From positions 1-25,328 of the forward strand of contig VSNH01000039.1 of assembly GCA_009774215.1 (NCBI GenBank): a stretch of 25,328 bases of DNA, given 5' to 3'. The notes beneath the pieces are model-generated. The model had not been told where the DNA came from. It searched no databases and worked only from the letters and a program-made list of their open reading frames with translations. Source of the DNA: Lachnospiraceae bacterium. Its GTDB lineage: Bacteria; Bacillota; Clostridia; Lachnospirales; Lachnospiraceae. Of this stretch, positions 15,523-20,956 are shown in pieces (position 1 is the first letter of the stretch; each line of letters starts with the position of its first letter). The position numbers and the translations under genes are program-made.

Positions 15523-15810
15523 GTGTTGAAACCTCCCTTTCCCTTTTCTTCGTGTTTGTTTATTCCAGTTACTTTTCACATCCGCGCCAGGCACTTGCTG
15601 CATGGCATCGGAGTCGGCGCCAAAATGCCTGCTTTTGGCATTTTGTGTGCTTCAGTTGTTGCAATTCACACCAAATTATTATAAATGAATACAAACTCTG
15701 GCGTGAGTGTGAACTGTAACTTATTCTATGTTAATTATATTACCCGGTTCTCTATTTTCGTAAACCCGCGGTTTCGCACTCTTCATCTGATTTCGGCAAA
15801 TGTCTGCCCT
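15523..15810 (-). promoter_or_regulatory. glgP leader with dispersed palindrome
   Basis: The gap between lacI-type regulator and glgP holds no gene. A -10 TATAAT (15678-15683, minus) has no good -35. Downstream of it a 9-bp hairpin CAAAATGCC/GGCATTTTG with a loop containing TGCTTTT (about 15620-15645) belongs to the dispersed hairpin family. GTGTG/CACAC bracket the short stretch next to it (about 15644-15674). Confidence 0.45.
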
Positions 15811-16830
15811 CTATATCCCGCCGGCGTTTTTCTCCTGCGCTGCCATCAAAATATCCTCATATTTCATCCGCACCAGTTCGTAGTCCAACACGATCTGCCT
15901 TCCCTCTCCGCCGTCCAGAAGGCGTTTTAACTCTCCTACCGCCTCCGAGGCAATCCGCTCGAAGTTCTGTCTGACCGTGTTCATCTGCTTACCCGCATAT
16001 CCCATCAGCGTGATGCCGTCGAAACCGCACACCGGACGGAAAATATCCATATCCATCAGCGCCCGCATCGCGCCGATCGCCATCAGATCCGAAGCGCACA
16101 CCACAATATCCTTTTTCTTCGCATACCGCAGCGTCAGGTTTCTGGCCTGCAATTCCGAAAATTCGCCGTTCCTGACAAGCAGCGGTATCTTCTCTTCCTC
16201 CGCCAGACGCTGTATGCCTTTCAAACGCTCTGCAGTAACATACCCGTTCTTTTTGCCGGCCAGATAGAGAATGCTCTTCCCCTTATTTTCCTTAAGCGTC
16301 TTCTTCGCCACATCGTACTGCGCCGCCGCCTGGTCAACCCAAACTGCAGACGAGGATGTGTTCACAAGGGGCGCGTCCACCGTCACAATCTTGAAAAGCT
16401 GCGCACCGATCAGTTTTTGAAGCACCTTGTCGTCCTTCGACATGCCGAAAATGATAAGCCCTGTAATGCTCTGGGAGCGCAGATAGCGCACCACCTCGTC
16501 CAGATTTTTATTTTTCAGCATGGAGTCAAAAATCGTGATCACATCCAGGTTCAGCTCCACCGCCCGCCTTATGGTGCCGGCCATATACTGCATATTGATC
16601 TCGTCTACCGCCTGCGACACATTGCCAAGATTCAAGAGCAGTGCAACCCTGCCGGACTGCTTGGAGGAAAGCGCCGCCGCCACGGAATTTGGCACGAAAT
16701 TCAATTCCTCCACTGCCTGATTTACTTTTTTCTTCGTCTCCTCGCTCACATTCGGGTAGTCGTTCAGCACCTTGGAAACGGTGGAAATCGCCACGCCCGC
16801 CTGTTTTGCGACATCTTTGATTGATATCAT
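15811..16830 (-). CDS. LacI-family transcriptional regulator
   Basis: The 339-residue repressor has an N-terminal LacI helix-turn-helix (ISIKDVAKQAGVAISTVSKV, about 2-21, with hinge FVPNSVAAALSSKQSG at about 46-61). A periplasmic-binding-like effector domain follows (VDQAAAQYDVAKKTL, VCASDLMAIGAMRALMD). The start is 16830, with GAGAGG about 10 nt upstream; the frame is open to 16908, which would begin before the promoter. A palindrome GGAAAACGATTTCC lies between its -10 and the start codon, so it probably represses itself. It precedes glgP on the same strand, so an alpha-glucan or maltose-type ligand is plausible but unproven. Confidence 0.93.
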   Translation of the reverse strand: MISIKDVAKQAGVAISTVSKVLNDYPNVSEETKKKVNQAVEELNFVPNSVAAALSSKQSGRVALLLNLGNVSQAVDEINMQYMAGTIRRAVELNLDVITIFDSMLKNKNLDEVVRYLRSQSITGLIIFGMSKDDKVLQKLIGAQLFKIVTVDAPLVNTSSSAVWVDQAAAQYDVAKKTLKENKGKSILYLAGKKNGYVTAERLKGIQRLAEEEKIPLLVRNGEFSELQARNLTLRYAKKKDIVVCASDLMAIGAMRALMDMDIFRPVCGFDGITLMGYAGKQMNTVRQNFERIASEAVGELKRLLDGGEGRQIVLDYELVRMKYEDILMAAQEKNAGGI

Positions 16831-16846
16831 GATTTTCGCGCCTCTC

Positions 16847-16860
16847 GGAAATCGTTTTCC
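16847..16860 (-). promoter_or_regulatory. LacI-type operator, autoregulatory
   Basis: GGAAAACGATTTCC on the minus strand is an imperfect palindrome with the central CG typical of LacI-family operators. It lies 6 nt downstream of the -10 and just before the Shine-Dalgarno of the LacI gene, where binding would block transcription. Confidence 0.6.
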
Positions 16861-16866
16861 AAAACC

Positions 16867-16895
16867 ATCATATAATAAAAGAGCGGTTTTGTAAA
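16867..16895 (-). promoter_or_regulatory. sigma-A promoter of the LacI-family gene
   Basis: TTTACA (16890-16895), 17 nt, TATGAT (16867-16872), each one mismatch from consensus. It lies within an imperfect hairpin (AAAAGAG-GGTTT / AAACC-CTCTTTT, 16877-16905) that could also act as a second terminator for flagellin transcription. Confidence 0.7.
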
Positions 16896-16943
16896 CCACT
16901 CTTTTCAAATTTTTTCCACTTGCAATAAATTCTGAAACAATAA

Positions 16944-16977
16944 AACAGCCCGGCTCTCCGAAGAAAGCCGAACCGCT
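16944..16977 (-). terminator. flagellin terminator with UUCG tetraloop
   Basis: On the minus strand CGGCTTTC-TTCG-GAGAGCCG (16951-16970) forms an 8-bp stem with a UUCG tetraloop, followed by GGCTGTTTTATTG. It lies about 60 nt after the flagellin stop. Confidence 0.75.
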
Positions 16978-17031
16978 TTACTATGACTGCTTCTGCAACA
17001 AACTCTGAACCTCTGTGATCGAAATACCCTG

Positions 17032-17928
17032 TTAGCCGAGCAGGGACAGCGCAAGCTGATTGCTCTGGTTCGCCTGGGACAGCATGGATGTGCCGGCCTG
17101 CTGTAAGATGTTGTTGTTGGAGTACTGCACCATCTCCGTGGCAATATCCGTATCGCGGATTGCCGCCTCTGCGGAAGATGTATTCTCCACGATATTGTCC
17201 AGATTGTTGATCGTGTGCTCCAGTCTGTTCTGCACTGCACCGAGTTCGGAACGCTGTGCGGATACCACTTTGATCGCCTGTTTCGCGAACTTATTCAGGC
17301 TGCCGAAATCCGCATGTTCGGGAATGTTCTTACTCAGATCATCTTTTTTGAATTTCTTGTAAAACTTATCCGTAACGGTCGTCTCCATGGTAGCCCCACT
17401 AAATCTCTTTACAATCTCCTCATTGATTCCATGGATGCTCATATCGGCAATCGTCACGTTGATGTGCTGCCCTGCCTCAGCGCCTACCTGCAGACCAACA
17501 CTCTTAAATCCTTTGCCGTCCAGCAGACTCATCTCATTGAAAGTCGTTGTGCTCTGTACACGGTCAATCTCGCTCATCAACTGGTTAATCTCCATAGCAA
17601 TGTATGCGCGGTCCGTACTGGTCTGTGTGCCGTTCTCACCCTTCACAGCCAGCTCATTCATTCTCTGGAGCATATCGTGCACTTCGTTCAGCGCGCCTTC
17701 TGCGGTCTGCACTGCACTGATACCATCCTGCGCATTTGCGGAAGCCTGCGTAAGACCTCTCACCTGTCTGCGCATCTTCTCAGAGATAGCAAGCCCTGCC
17801 GCATCGTCCGCCGCGCGGTTGATCTTGTAGCCGGAAGACAGCTTCTCTGTAGACTTCGCCTGAGAAGAAGTGGTGAGACCTAACATTCTGTTAGAGTTTA
17901 ATGCTGTAATGTTGTGTTTTACGATCAT
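17032..17928 (-). CDS. flagellin
   Basis: Flagellin is the filament subunit, exported by the flagellar type III apparatus. The 298-residue protein begins MIVKHNITALNSNRMLG and ends NQSNQLALSLLG, the conserved D0 helices. D1 carries SSGYKINRAADDAAGLAISE (about 31-50) and the QRMNELAV segment (88-95, Arg89), which matches the region contacted by TLR5. The variable middle (about 140-215) is short, so outer domains D2/D3 are mostly missing. The start is 17928 (GGAGG, 8 nt spacing); a frame open to 17958 would start inside a hairpin. It lies 112 nt after csrA with no promoter in the gap, so both share transcription from the invertible segment. Confidence 0.96.
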   Translation of the reverse strand: MIVKHNITALNSNRMLGLTTSSQAKSTEKLSSGYKINRAADDAAGLAISEKMRRQVRGLTQASANAQDGISAVQTAEGALNEVHDMLQRMNELAVKGENGTQTSTDRAYIAMEINQLMSEIDRVQSTTTFNEMSLLDGKGFKSVGLQVGAEAGQHINVTIADMSIHGINEEIVKRFSGATMETTVTDKFYKKFKKDDLSKNIPEHADFGSLNKFAKQAIKVVSAQRSELGAVQNRLEHTINNLDNIVENTSSAEAAIRDTDIATEMVQYSNNNILQQAGTSMLSQANQSNQLALSLLG

Positions 17929-17936
17929 AGTTGTTT

Positions 17937-17975
17937 CCTCCTTGATTTTGCCAGCCATAAATCCGTTTACGGCTG
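17937..17975 (-). promoter_or_regulatory. flagellin leader: CGGA-loop hairpin plus GGA Shine-Dalgarno, predicted CsrA sites
   Basis: On the minus strand CAGCCGTAAA/TTTATGGCTG (17952-17975) form a 10-bp stem (one G-T pair) closing on the tetraloop CGGA. About 20 nt further is the Shine-Dalgarno AAGGAGG (17937-17943), 8 nt before the ATG. CsrA dimers are known to bind a GGA in a hairpin loop and a second GGA at the ribosome-binding site, as in the B. subtilis hag leader. csrA is the gene immediately upstream. Seen: fold and GGA motifs. Inferred: binding. Confidence 0.7.
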
Positions 17976-18040
17976 TTGGTTGGTTGATGGGTTTCTATGA
18001 ATAATCCCAAAGCCCCTAGGTTAGCCCCGGGTTATTACCG

Positions 18041-18316
18041 TTATTCTTTCGCCGTCTTTTTCGCGGCATTGTTCATCACGATTTTTTTCTTCCGATATTT
18101 CTCCGGCAGGTCGGCCACCGCATAATAGTGTGGCAGATTCGCCTTTTCCTCCGGATCGGTGACATTGTTTTCAATAACTTTGCTCCGCACCACATTCATC
18201 TCTTTTGGGGCATCAATCATAATCCTTAAGTGGTTCTTGCTGCCTCCCAGAAATACAATCTTTATGTCCTCACCGATCATCAGATAATCTTCTGCTCCTA
18301 CCGTAAGTCTTAACAT
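18041..18316 (-). CDS. csrA: carbon storage regulator CsrA, flagellin translation repressor
   Basis: CsrA is a dimeric RNA-binding protein. In flagellated Firmicutes it represses flagellin translation and is antagonised by FliW. The 91-residue protein has the core MLRLTVGAEDYLMIGEDIKI (1-20), then VRIM-like strands and IDAPKEMNVVRSKVIEN (about 43-59), matching the five-strand fold. It is longer than typical CsrA (60-75 residues), with a basic C-terminal tail (KYRKKKIVMNNAAKKTAKE). The start is 18316 with GGGAGGT upstream. It is the first gene after the invertible cassette and lies 112 nt before flagellin. fliW, commonly adjacent, is not in the window. The start region reads TAGGATGT, close to the CsrA consensus, so autoregulation is possible. 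Confidence 0.92.
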   Translation of the reverse strand: MLRLTVGAEDYLMIGEDIKIVFLGGSKNHLRIMIDAPKEMNVVRSKVIENNVTDPEEKANLPHYYAVADLPEKYRKKKIVMNNAAKKTAKE

Positions 18317-18370
18317 CCTAAAACCTCCCTGCTTTCTTTCCACTGCGGCTTGCTAAAACTGCTTCCCTGC

Positions 18371-18400
18371 AATGCAACACTTGTACATAAAGTGTTGTAT
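18371..18400 (+). repeat. left inverted repeat of the invertible segment (recombination site IRL)
   Basis: This 30-bp sequence is an exact inverse copy of 19131-19160. Within it CAACACTT (18375-18382) and AAGTGTTG (18390-18397) are inverted arms around a 7-bp asymmetric spacer GTACATA, the layout of a tyrosine-recombinase core site. It lies 54 nt upstream of the csrA start. Confidence 0.92.
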
Positions 18401-18435
18401 TTACGCCTAAAGGAAAAAATATAAAATAGTATAGT
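18395..18435 (+). promoter_or_regulatory. A+T-rich promoter region of the recombinase gene
   Basis: Two -10-like sequences are seen: TATAAA (18420-18425) and TATAGT (18430-18435). The only -35-like sequence, TTGTAT (18395-18400), overlaps the end of the left repeat at a long 19-nt spacing from the first. On the opposite strand TTGTCG-N16-TATATT could weakly read toward csrA in the present orientation. Evidence is modest. Confidence 0.35.
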
Positions 18436-18463
18436 ACAACGACAAAAAAGGAGGAAAACTGAC

Positions 18464-19060
18464 ATGAGTACAACCGCTCCCATTAAAGACGAAGCGCAGC
18501 TTGAAAAATTTAAGAATTACTATCTGACAGAAAAACCTGTTTACAGAAACTATGCTCTGATTATTCTGGGATTGAACACGGCATTCCGCATCGGTGATCT
18601 GTTGACTTTACGATGGGAAGATGTGTTTTGCGAAGAGAAAAACAGCTGCCGGGATCATATCAGTATCATCGAACAAAAAACAGGGAAAACGAGAAGCGTT
18701 GCCGTCAATGACAGCGTACGGCAAGTATTGGATATTTTATGGAAGGAGCGCGGGAAAACCAGGGAACCGGGGCAGCAGACCTGTCCCTATCTTTTTCCGA
18801 ACGGCCGTAAGAATCTGACGCCCCTCTCCCGCTCTCAGGCATTCCGCATCGTGAAAGAGGCCGCTCATTACGCCGGTCTGGATGAGCATATAAGCTGCCA
18901 CTCTCTCAGAAAAACATTCGGCTATCACGCATGGAAAAGAGGCGTACAGCCCGCCCTGCTCATGGAGCTGTACAATCACTCCTCCTACCGCATTACCAGA
19001 CAGTATCTTGGAATTGAACAGGAGGATAAAGACCGGGTGTATTTGGATGTGCAGATATAG
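18464..19060 (+). CDS. small tyrosine recombinase (DNA invertase of the flagellar switch)
   Basis: The 198-residue protein is essentially only the catalytic domain of the tyrosine recombinase family, like the phase-variation recombinases FimB/FimE and unlike phage integrases with N-terminal arm-binding domains. The catalytic set is complete: R42 (NTAFRIGDLL), K72 in QKTGK, H146-x-x-R149 (CHSLRKTFGYH), H172 (LYNHSS) and nucleophile Y181 (RQYLG). The start has AAGGAGG 9 nt upstream. The gene lies inside the inverted repeats, so it inverts with the segment and keeps its own promoter region. Its stop is 26 nt before the sigma-28 -35 element, with no evident terminator between. Site-specific inversion of its own cassette is the natural inference. 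Confidence 0.92.
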   Translation: MSTTAPIKDEAQLEKFKNYYLTEKPVYRNYALIILGLNTAFRIGDLLTLRWEDVFCEEKNSCRDHISIIEQKTGKTRSVAVNDSVRQVLDILWKERGKTREPGQQTCPYLFPNGRKNLTPLSRSQAFRIVKEAAHYAGLDEHISCHSLRKTFGYHAWKRGVQPALLMELYNHSSYRITRQYLGIEQEDKDRVYLDVQI

Positions 19061-19085
19061 AAACGAAAATTTTTTTATTCAACTA

Positions 19086-19112
19086 TAAAGTATTCCGATT
19101 TGCCACCGATAT
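19086..19112 (+). promoter_or_regulatory. sigma-28 (SigD/FliA) flagellar promoter inside the invertible segment
   Basis: TAAAGTAT (19086-19093), 11 nt, ACCGATAT (19105-19112). Against the sigma-28 consensus TAAAGTTT-N11-GCCGATAA it matches 7 of 8 and 6 of 8 with exact spacing; against the B. subtilis SigD -10 (GCCGATAT) it matches 7 of 8. Transcription would start at about 19119, 12 nt before the right repeat, and run rightward out of the cassette. In this orientation it reads toward the pfk terminator and the antisense strand of pfk. Confidence 0.85.
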
Positions 19113-19130
19113 ATAAGGTGTAGGAACAAG

Positions 19131-19160
19131 ATACAACACTTTATGTACAAGTGTTGCATT
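19131..19160 (-). repeat. right inverted repeat of the invertible segment (recombination site IRR)
   Basis: This is the exact 30-bp inverse complement of 18371-18400, with the same 8-bp arms and 7-bp spacer in opposite orientation. Identity ends abruptly on both sides: GC against AT flank one end and TTAC against CTTG the other. Confidence 0.92.
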
Positions 19161-19187
19161 ATGTTTCTTTTTTTATACATAAACAGA

Positions 19188-19235
19188 CACAAAAAGGAAC
19201 CGAAACTGTAGCATGTACGCCACAGTTCCGATTCC
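19188..19235 (-). terminator. pfk intrinsic terminator
   Basis: A 14-bp stem with two mismatches (19196-19209 with 19222-19235) is followed on the minus strand by TTTTTGTGT. It lies 26 nt after the pfk stop. In the plus direction it is followed by a moderately U-rich stretch, so it might also stop transcripts leaving the switch in its present orientation. Confidence 0.75.
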
Positions 19236-19261
19236 TTCTATTATTCTTCCTGTTACCGTTT

Positions 19262-20488
19262 TTATTTTCTCACCAAGTGTCTCGGCAGTCCGTTCACAAA
19301 GAGCGGCTGCAGCTCGCCCATGATCAGCGGTCTTGCGTACTTCTCGTATTCTTCTGTCAGACCCTTGCCGTCCGCGGTGATCCACTCGTCGGGCACATTT
19401 CTCTCCACATTTGCAATCGCGTGGATATCATAAGCGCTGGTGCCGCACTGATAAGGCGCTTCGCCGTTTCTGTCCAGCGTGATCATCATGCCGGTCTTGC
19501 CCTCTTCCGCCGCCATCACGGCATCATGGCCAACCTGGAACGCCTCGTTGATATCCGTGAGGGACGCCAGATGGGTCGCCGCTCTCTGCAAAGTAGAGAA
19601 CTCGATCGCACGGGTCTTAAGCCCTGTCTCCGCAGCAATCCTGTCAGCCAGCATAACCGCCGTACCGGACATCTGCTTGTGGCCGAATGCGTCCACGGCT
19701 ACCTCTCTGCCGATCTCGCACACATATCTGCCGTCCGCAACCTTAACGCCCTCGGAGACCGCAATCACTACGGAAGATTTCTTCGCCGCCAGCTCCTTCA
19801 CGTCCGCAACGAATTTATCGATATCAAATACCTTCTCAGGCAGGTAAATCGCGTCACAGCCCTCGCAATCATCGCCCTTTGCAAGCGCCGCCGCCGCCGT
19901 GAGCCATCCCGCATTACGTCCCATAATCTCCACGATGCATACCGTGGGCTTCTTCGCGCCAAAGGATGCGTTGTCGCGGATGATCTCCTTTAAGGAAGCC
20001 GCAATATATTTCGCCGCAGAACCGTAACCCGGGCAGTGATCCGTCACAGGCAGATCGTTGTCAATGGTCTTGGGGACACCCATAAATCTCTGAGATTTCC
20101 CGTGAGCCGCCGCATAGTCGGACAGCATTTTAACCGTATCCATGGAGTCGTTGCCACCGGCATAGAACAGGCACTCGATGTCATGCTTCTCCATGATCTC
20201 AAATACTTTCTCATAAACATCTTCATGTCCCTCGATCTGAGGCATTTTGAAACGGCAGGAGCCTAAAAAAGCGGAGGGAGTTCTCTTTAAAAGTTCGATT
20301 CCCGTCTCATCATCCAGATACTCGCCGAGATCAATCATTCTGTCTTCCAGAAATCCCTCAATACCGTGAACCATACCATAGATTTTCTTCACGCCCAGCT
20401 TCTTGGCCGCAGCGTACACACCCGCTACGGAAGAGTTGATAACGGCTGTGGGGCCGCCGGACTGACCAACTACAATGTTTCCTTTCAT
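19262..20488 (-). CDS. 6-phosphofructokinase, probably pyrophosphate-dependent
   Basis: This enzyme interconverts fructose-6-phosphate and fructose-1,6-bisphosphate in glycolysis. The 408-residue protein has GQSGGPTAVINSSVAGVY (about 8-25), the phosphate-donor motif AGGNDSMDT (about 111-119) and the catalytic PKTIDNDLPVTDHCPGYGSA (about 139-158). ATP-dependent enzymes have GGDGS and PGTIDND. Here the second position is Asp and the Gly is Lys, the combination of pyrophosphate-dependent enzymes. Asn replaces the first Asp of the usual GGDDS, which is unusual. The start has AAAGGAG 9 nt upstream, and the promoter is at 20536-20564. Its 3' end faces the invertible cassette. Confidence 0.92.
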   Translation of the reverse strand: MKGNIVVGQSGGPTAVINSSVAGVYAAAKKLGVKKIYGMVHGIEGFLEDRMIDLGEYLDDETGIELLKRTPSAFLGSCRFKMPQIEGHEDVYEKVFEIMEKHDIECLFYAGGNDSMDTVKMLSDYAAAHGKSQRFMGVPKTIDNDLPVTDHCPGYGSAAKYIAASLKEIIRDNASFGAKKPTVCIVEIMGRNAGWLTAAAALAKGDDCEGCDAIYLPEKVFDIDKFVADVKELAAKKSSVVIAVSEGVKVADGRYVCEIGREVAVDAFGHKQMSGTAVMLADRIAAETGLKTRAIEFSTLQRAATHLASLTDINEAFQVGHDAVMAAEEGKTGMMITLDRNGEAPYQCGTSAYDIHAIANVERNVPDEWITADGKGLTEEYEKYARPLIMGELQPLFVNGLPRHLVRK

Positions 20489-20535
20489 GTTTGCTCTCCT
20501 TTATTAATAAAAATTGTTTTTTATTTACGCTTCAT

Positions 20536-20564
20536 AGTATACCAAAAATTTCCGTTTAAAACAA
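20536..20564 (-). promoter_or_regulatory. sigma-A promoter of the phosphofructokinase gene
   Basis: TTGTTT (20559-20564), 17 nt, extended -10 TGGTATACT with TATACT at 20536-20541. The leader is about 40 nt. Confidence 0.7.
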
Positions 20565-20603
20565 GTACAAGCTCGGAAATACGCAGAATACGATAGCAGA
20601 TCT

Positions 20604-20940
20604 GCCCAGGACTTTGCACTTGCTGCAAAGTCCGTGAGAATATGTAAATGCCCAGAAGAATCCGGCCTCTTTGCCAAAGGCAAAACTGGAACAGGCCGGA
20701 TTCAGTAACTATGAAGCCAAAGGCGGAATAGTTGCATAGTGCTAAGTCCTCATTGTATTTGCACCGCAAACGTGGTAAACTCTAATGTATGTTGCATTCG
20801 AAAGTCAAAAACCCCGCCGCAAGCAGCGGATCATCAAACTTGCAACGCCTCAAGGGGCGGGTATTTGACCCTCGCGGCAGTCGCCAAACGCTTGCAAGCA
20901 ATCACTTGGCTCGTTGCTCGCGGGAATAAATTTGATTCGC
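20604..20940. repeat. palindrome-rich gap between pfk and degV
   Basis: No gene is seen. There are three strong inverted repeats: GGACTTTGCA/TGCAAAGTCC (20609-20618 with 20624-20633), GAATCCGGCCT/AGGCCGGATTC enclosing TTTGCC/GGCAAA (20658-20703), and GTCAAA-CCCCGCC with GGGGCGGGTATTTGAC (20804-20869). G+C-rich CGCAAGC / GCTTGCAAGC / TTGCTCGCGGG motifs follow to about 20930. The last part resembles a repeat I believe is common in Lachnospiraceae genomes, from memory only. No U-run follows any of them, so they are not ordinary terminators. Confidence 0.5.
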
Positions 20941-20956
20941 AGATTGCGGGAAAGGC

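Larger units (their letters stand above)
18371..19160. mobile_element. invertible DNA cassette (recombinase plus outward sigma-28 promoter)
   Basis: A 790-bp segment is bounded by perfect 30-bp inverted repeats (18371-18400, 19131-19160). It contains one gene, a small tyrosine recombinase (18464-19060), and a sigma-28 promoter (19086-19112) directed outward through the right repeat. Recombination between the inverted sites would flip the cassette. In the assembled orientation the promoter faces the pfk 3' end and csrA-flagellin lacks a clear promoter (OFF). After inversion the promoter would lie at about 18419-18445 on the minus strand, about 95 nt upstream of csrA (ON). Repeats, gene and promoter are seen in sequence; the switching is inferred. 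Confidence 0.85.

Noticed and set aside
15523..15603. Longer glycogen phosphorylase start at 15603
   Set aside because: The extra 27 residues are unlike the family, and ATG 15522 has GGGAGG at good spacing.
16831..16908. Longer LacI start at 16908
   Set aside because: It would precede the promoter and operator; the helix-turn-helix begins at the second residue from ATG 16830.
17929..17958. Longer flagellin start at 17958
   Set aside because: This ATG lies in the leader hairpin; the conserved flagellin N-terminus MIVKHNI starts at 17928.
18411..18445. Minus-strand sigma-A promoter (TTGTCG-N16-TATATT) driving csrA in the present orientation
   Set aside because: Any A+T-rich stretch of this kind gives such matches. 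Kept only as a caveat, since a weak basal promoter would make the OFF state leaky.
18464..19060. Prophage or integrative element integrase
   Set aside because: The protein lacks N-terminal arm-binding and core-binding domains, no phage or conjugation genes are near, and the gene lies within its own short inverted repeats, which fits an invertase.
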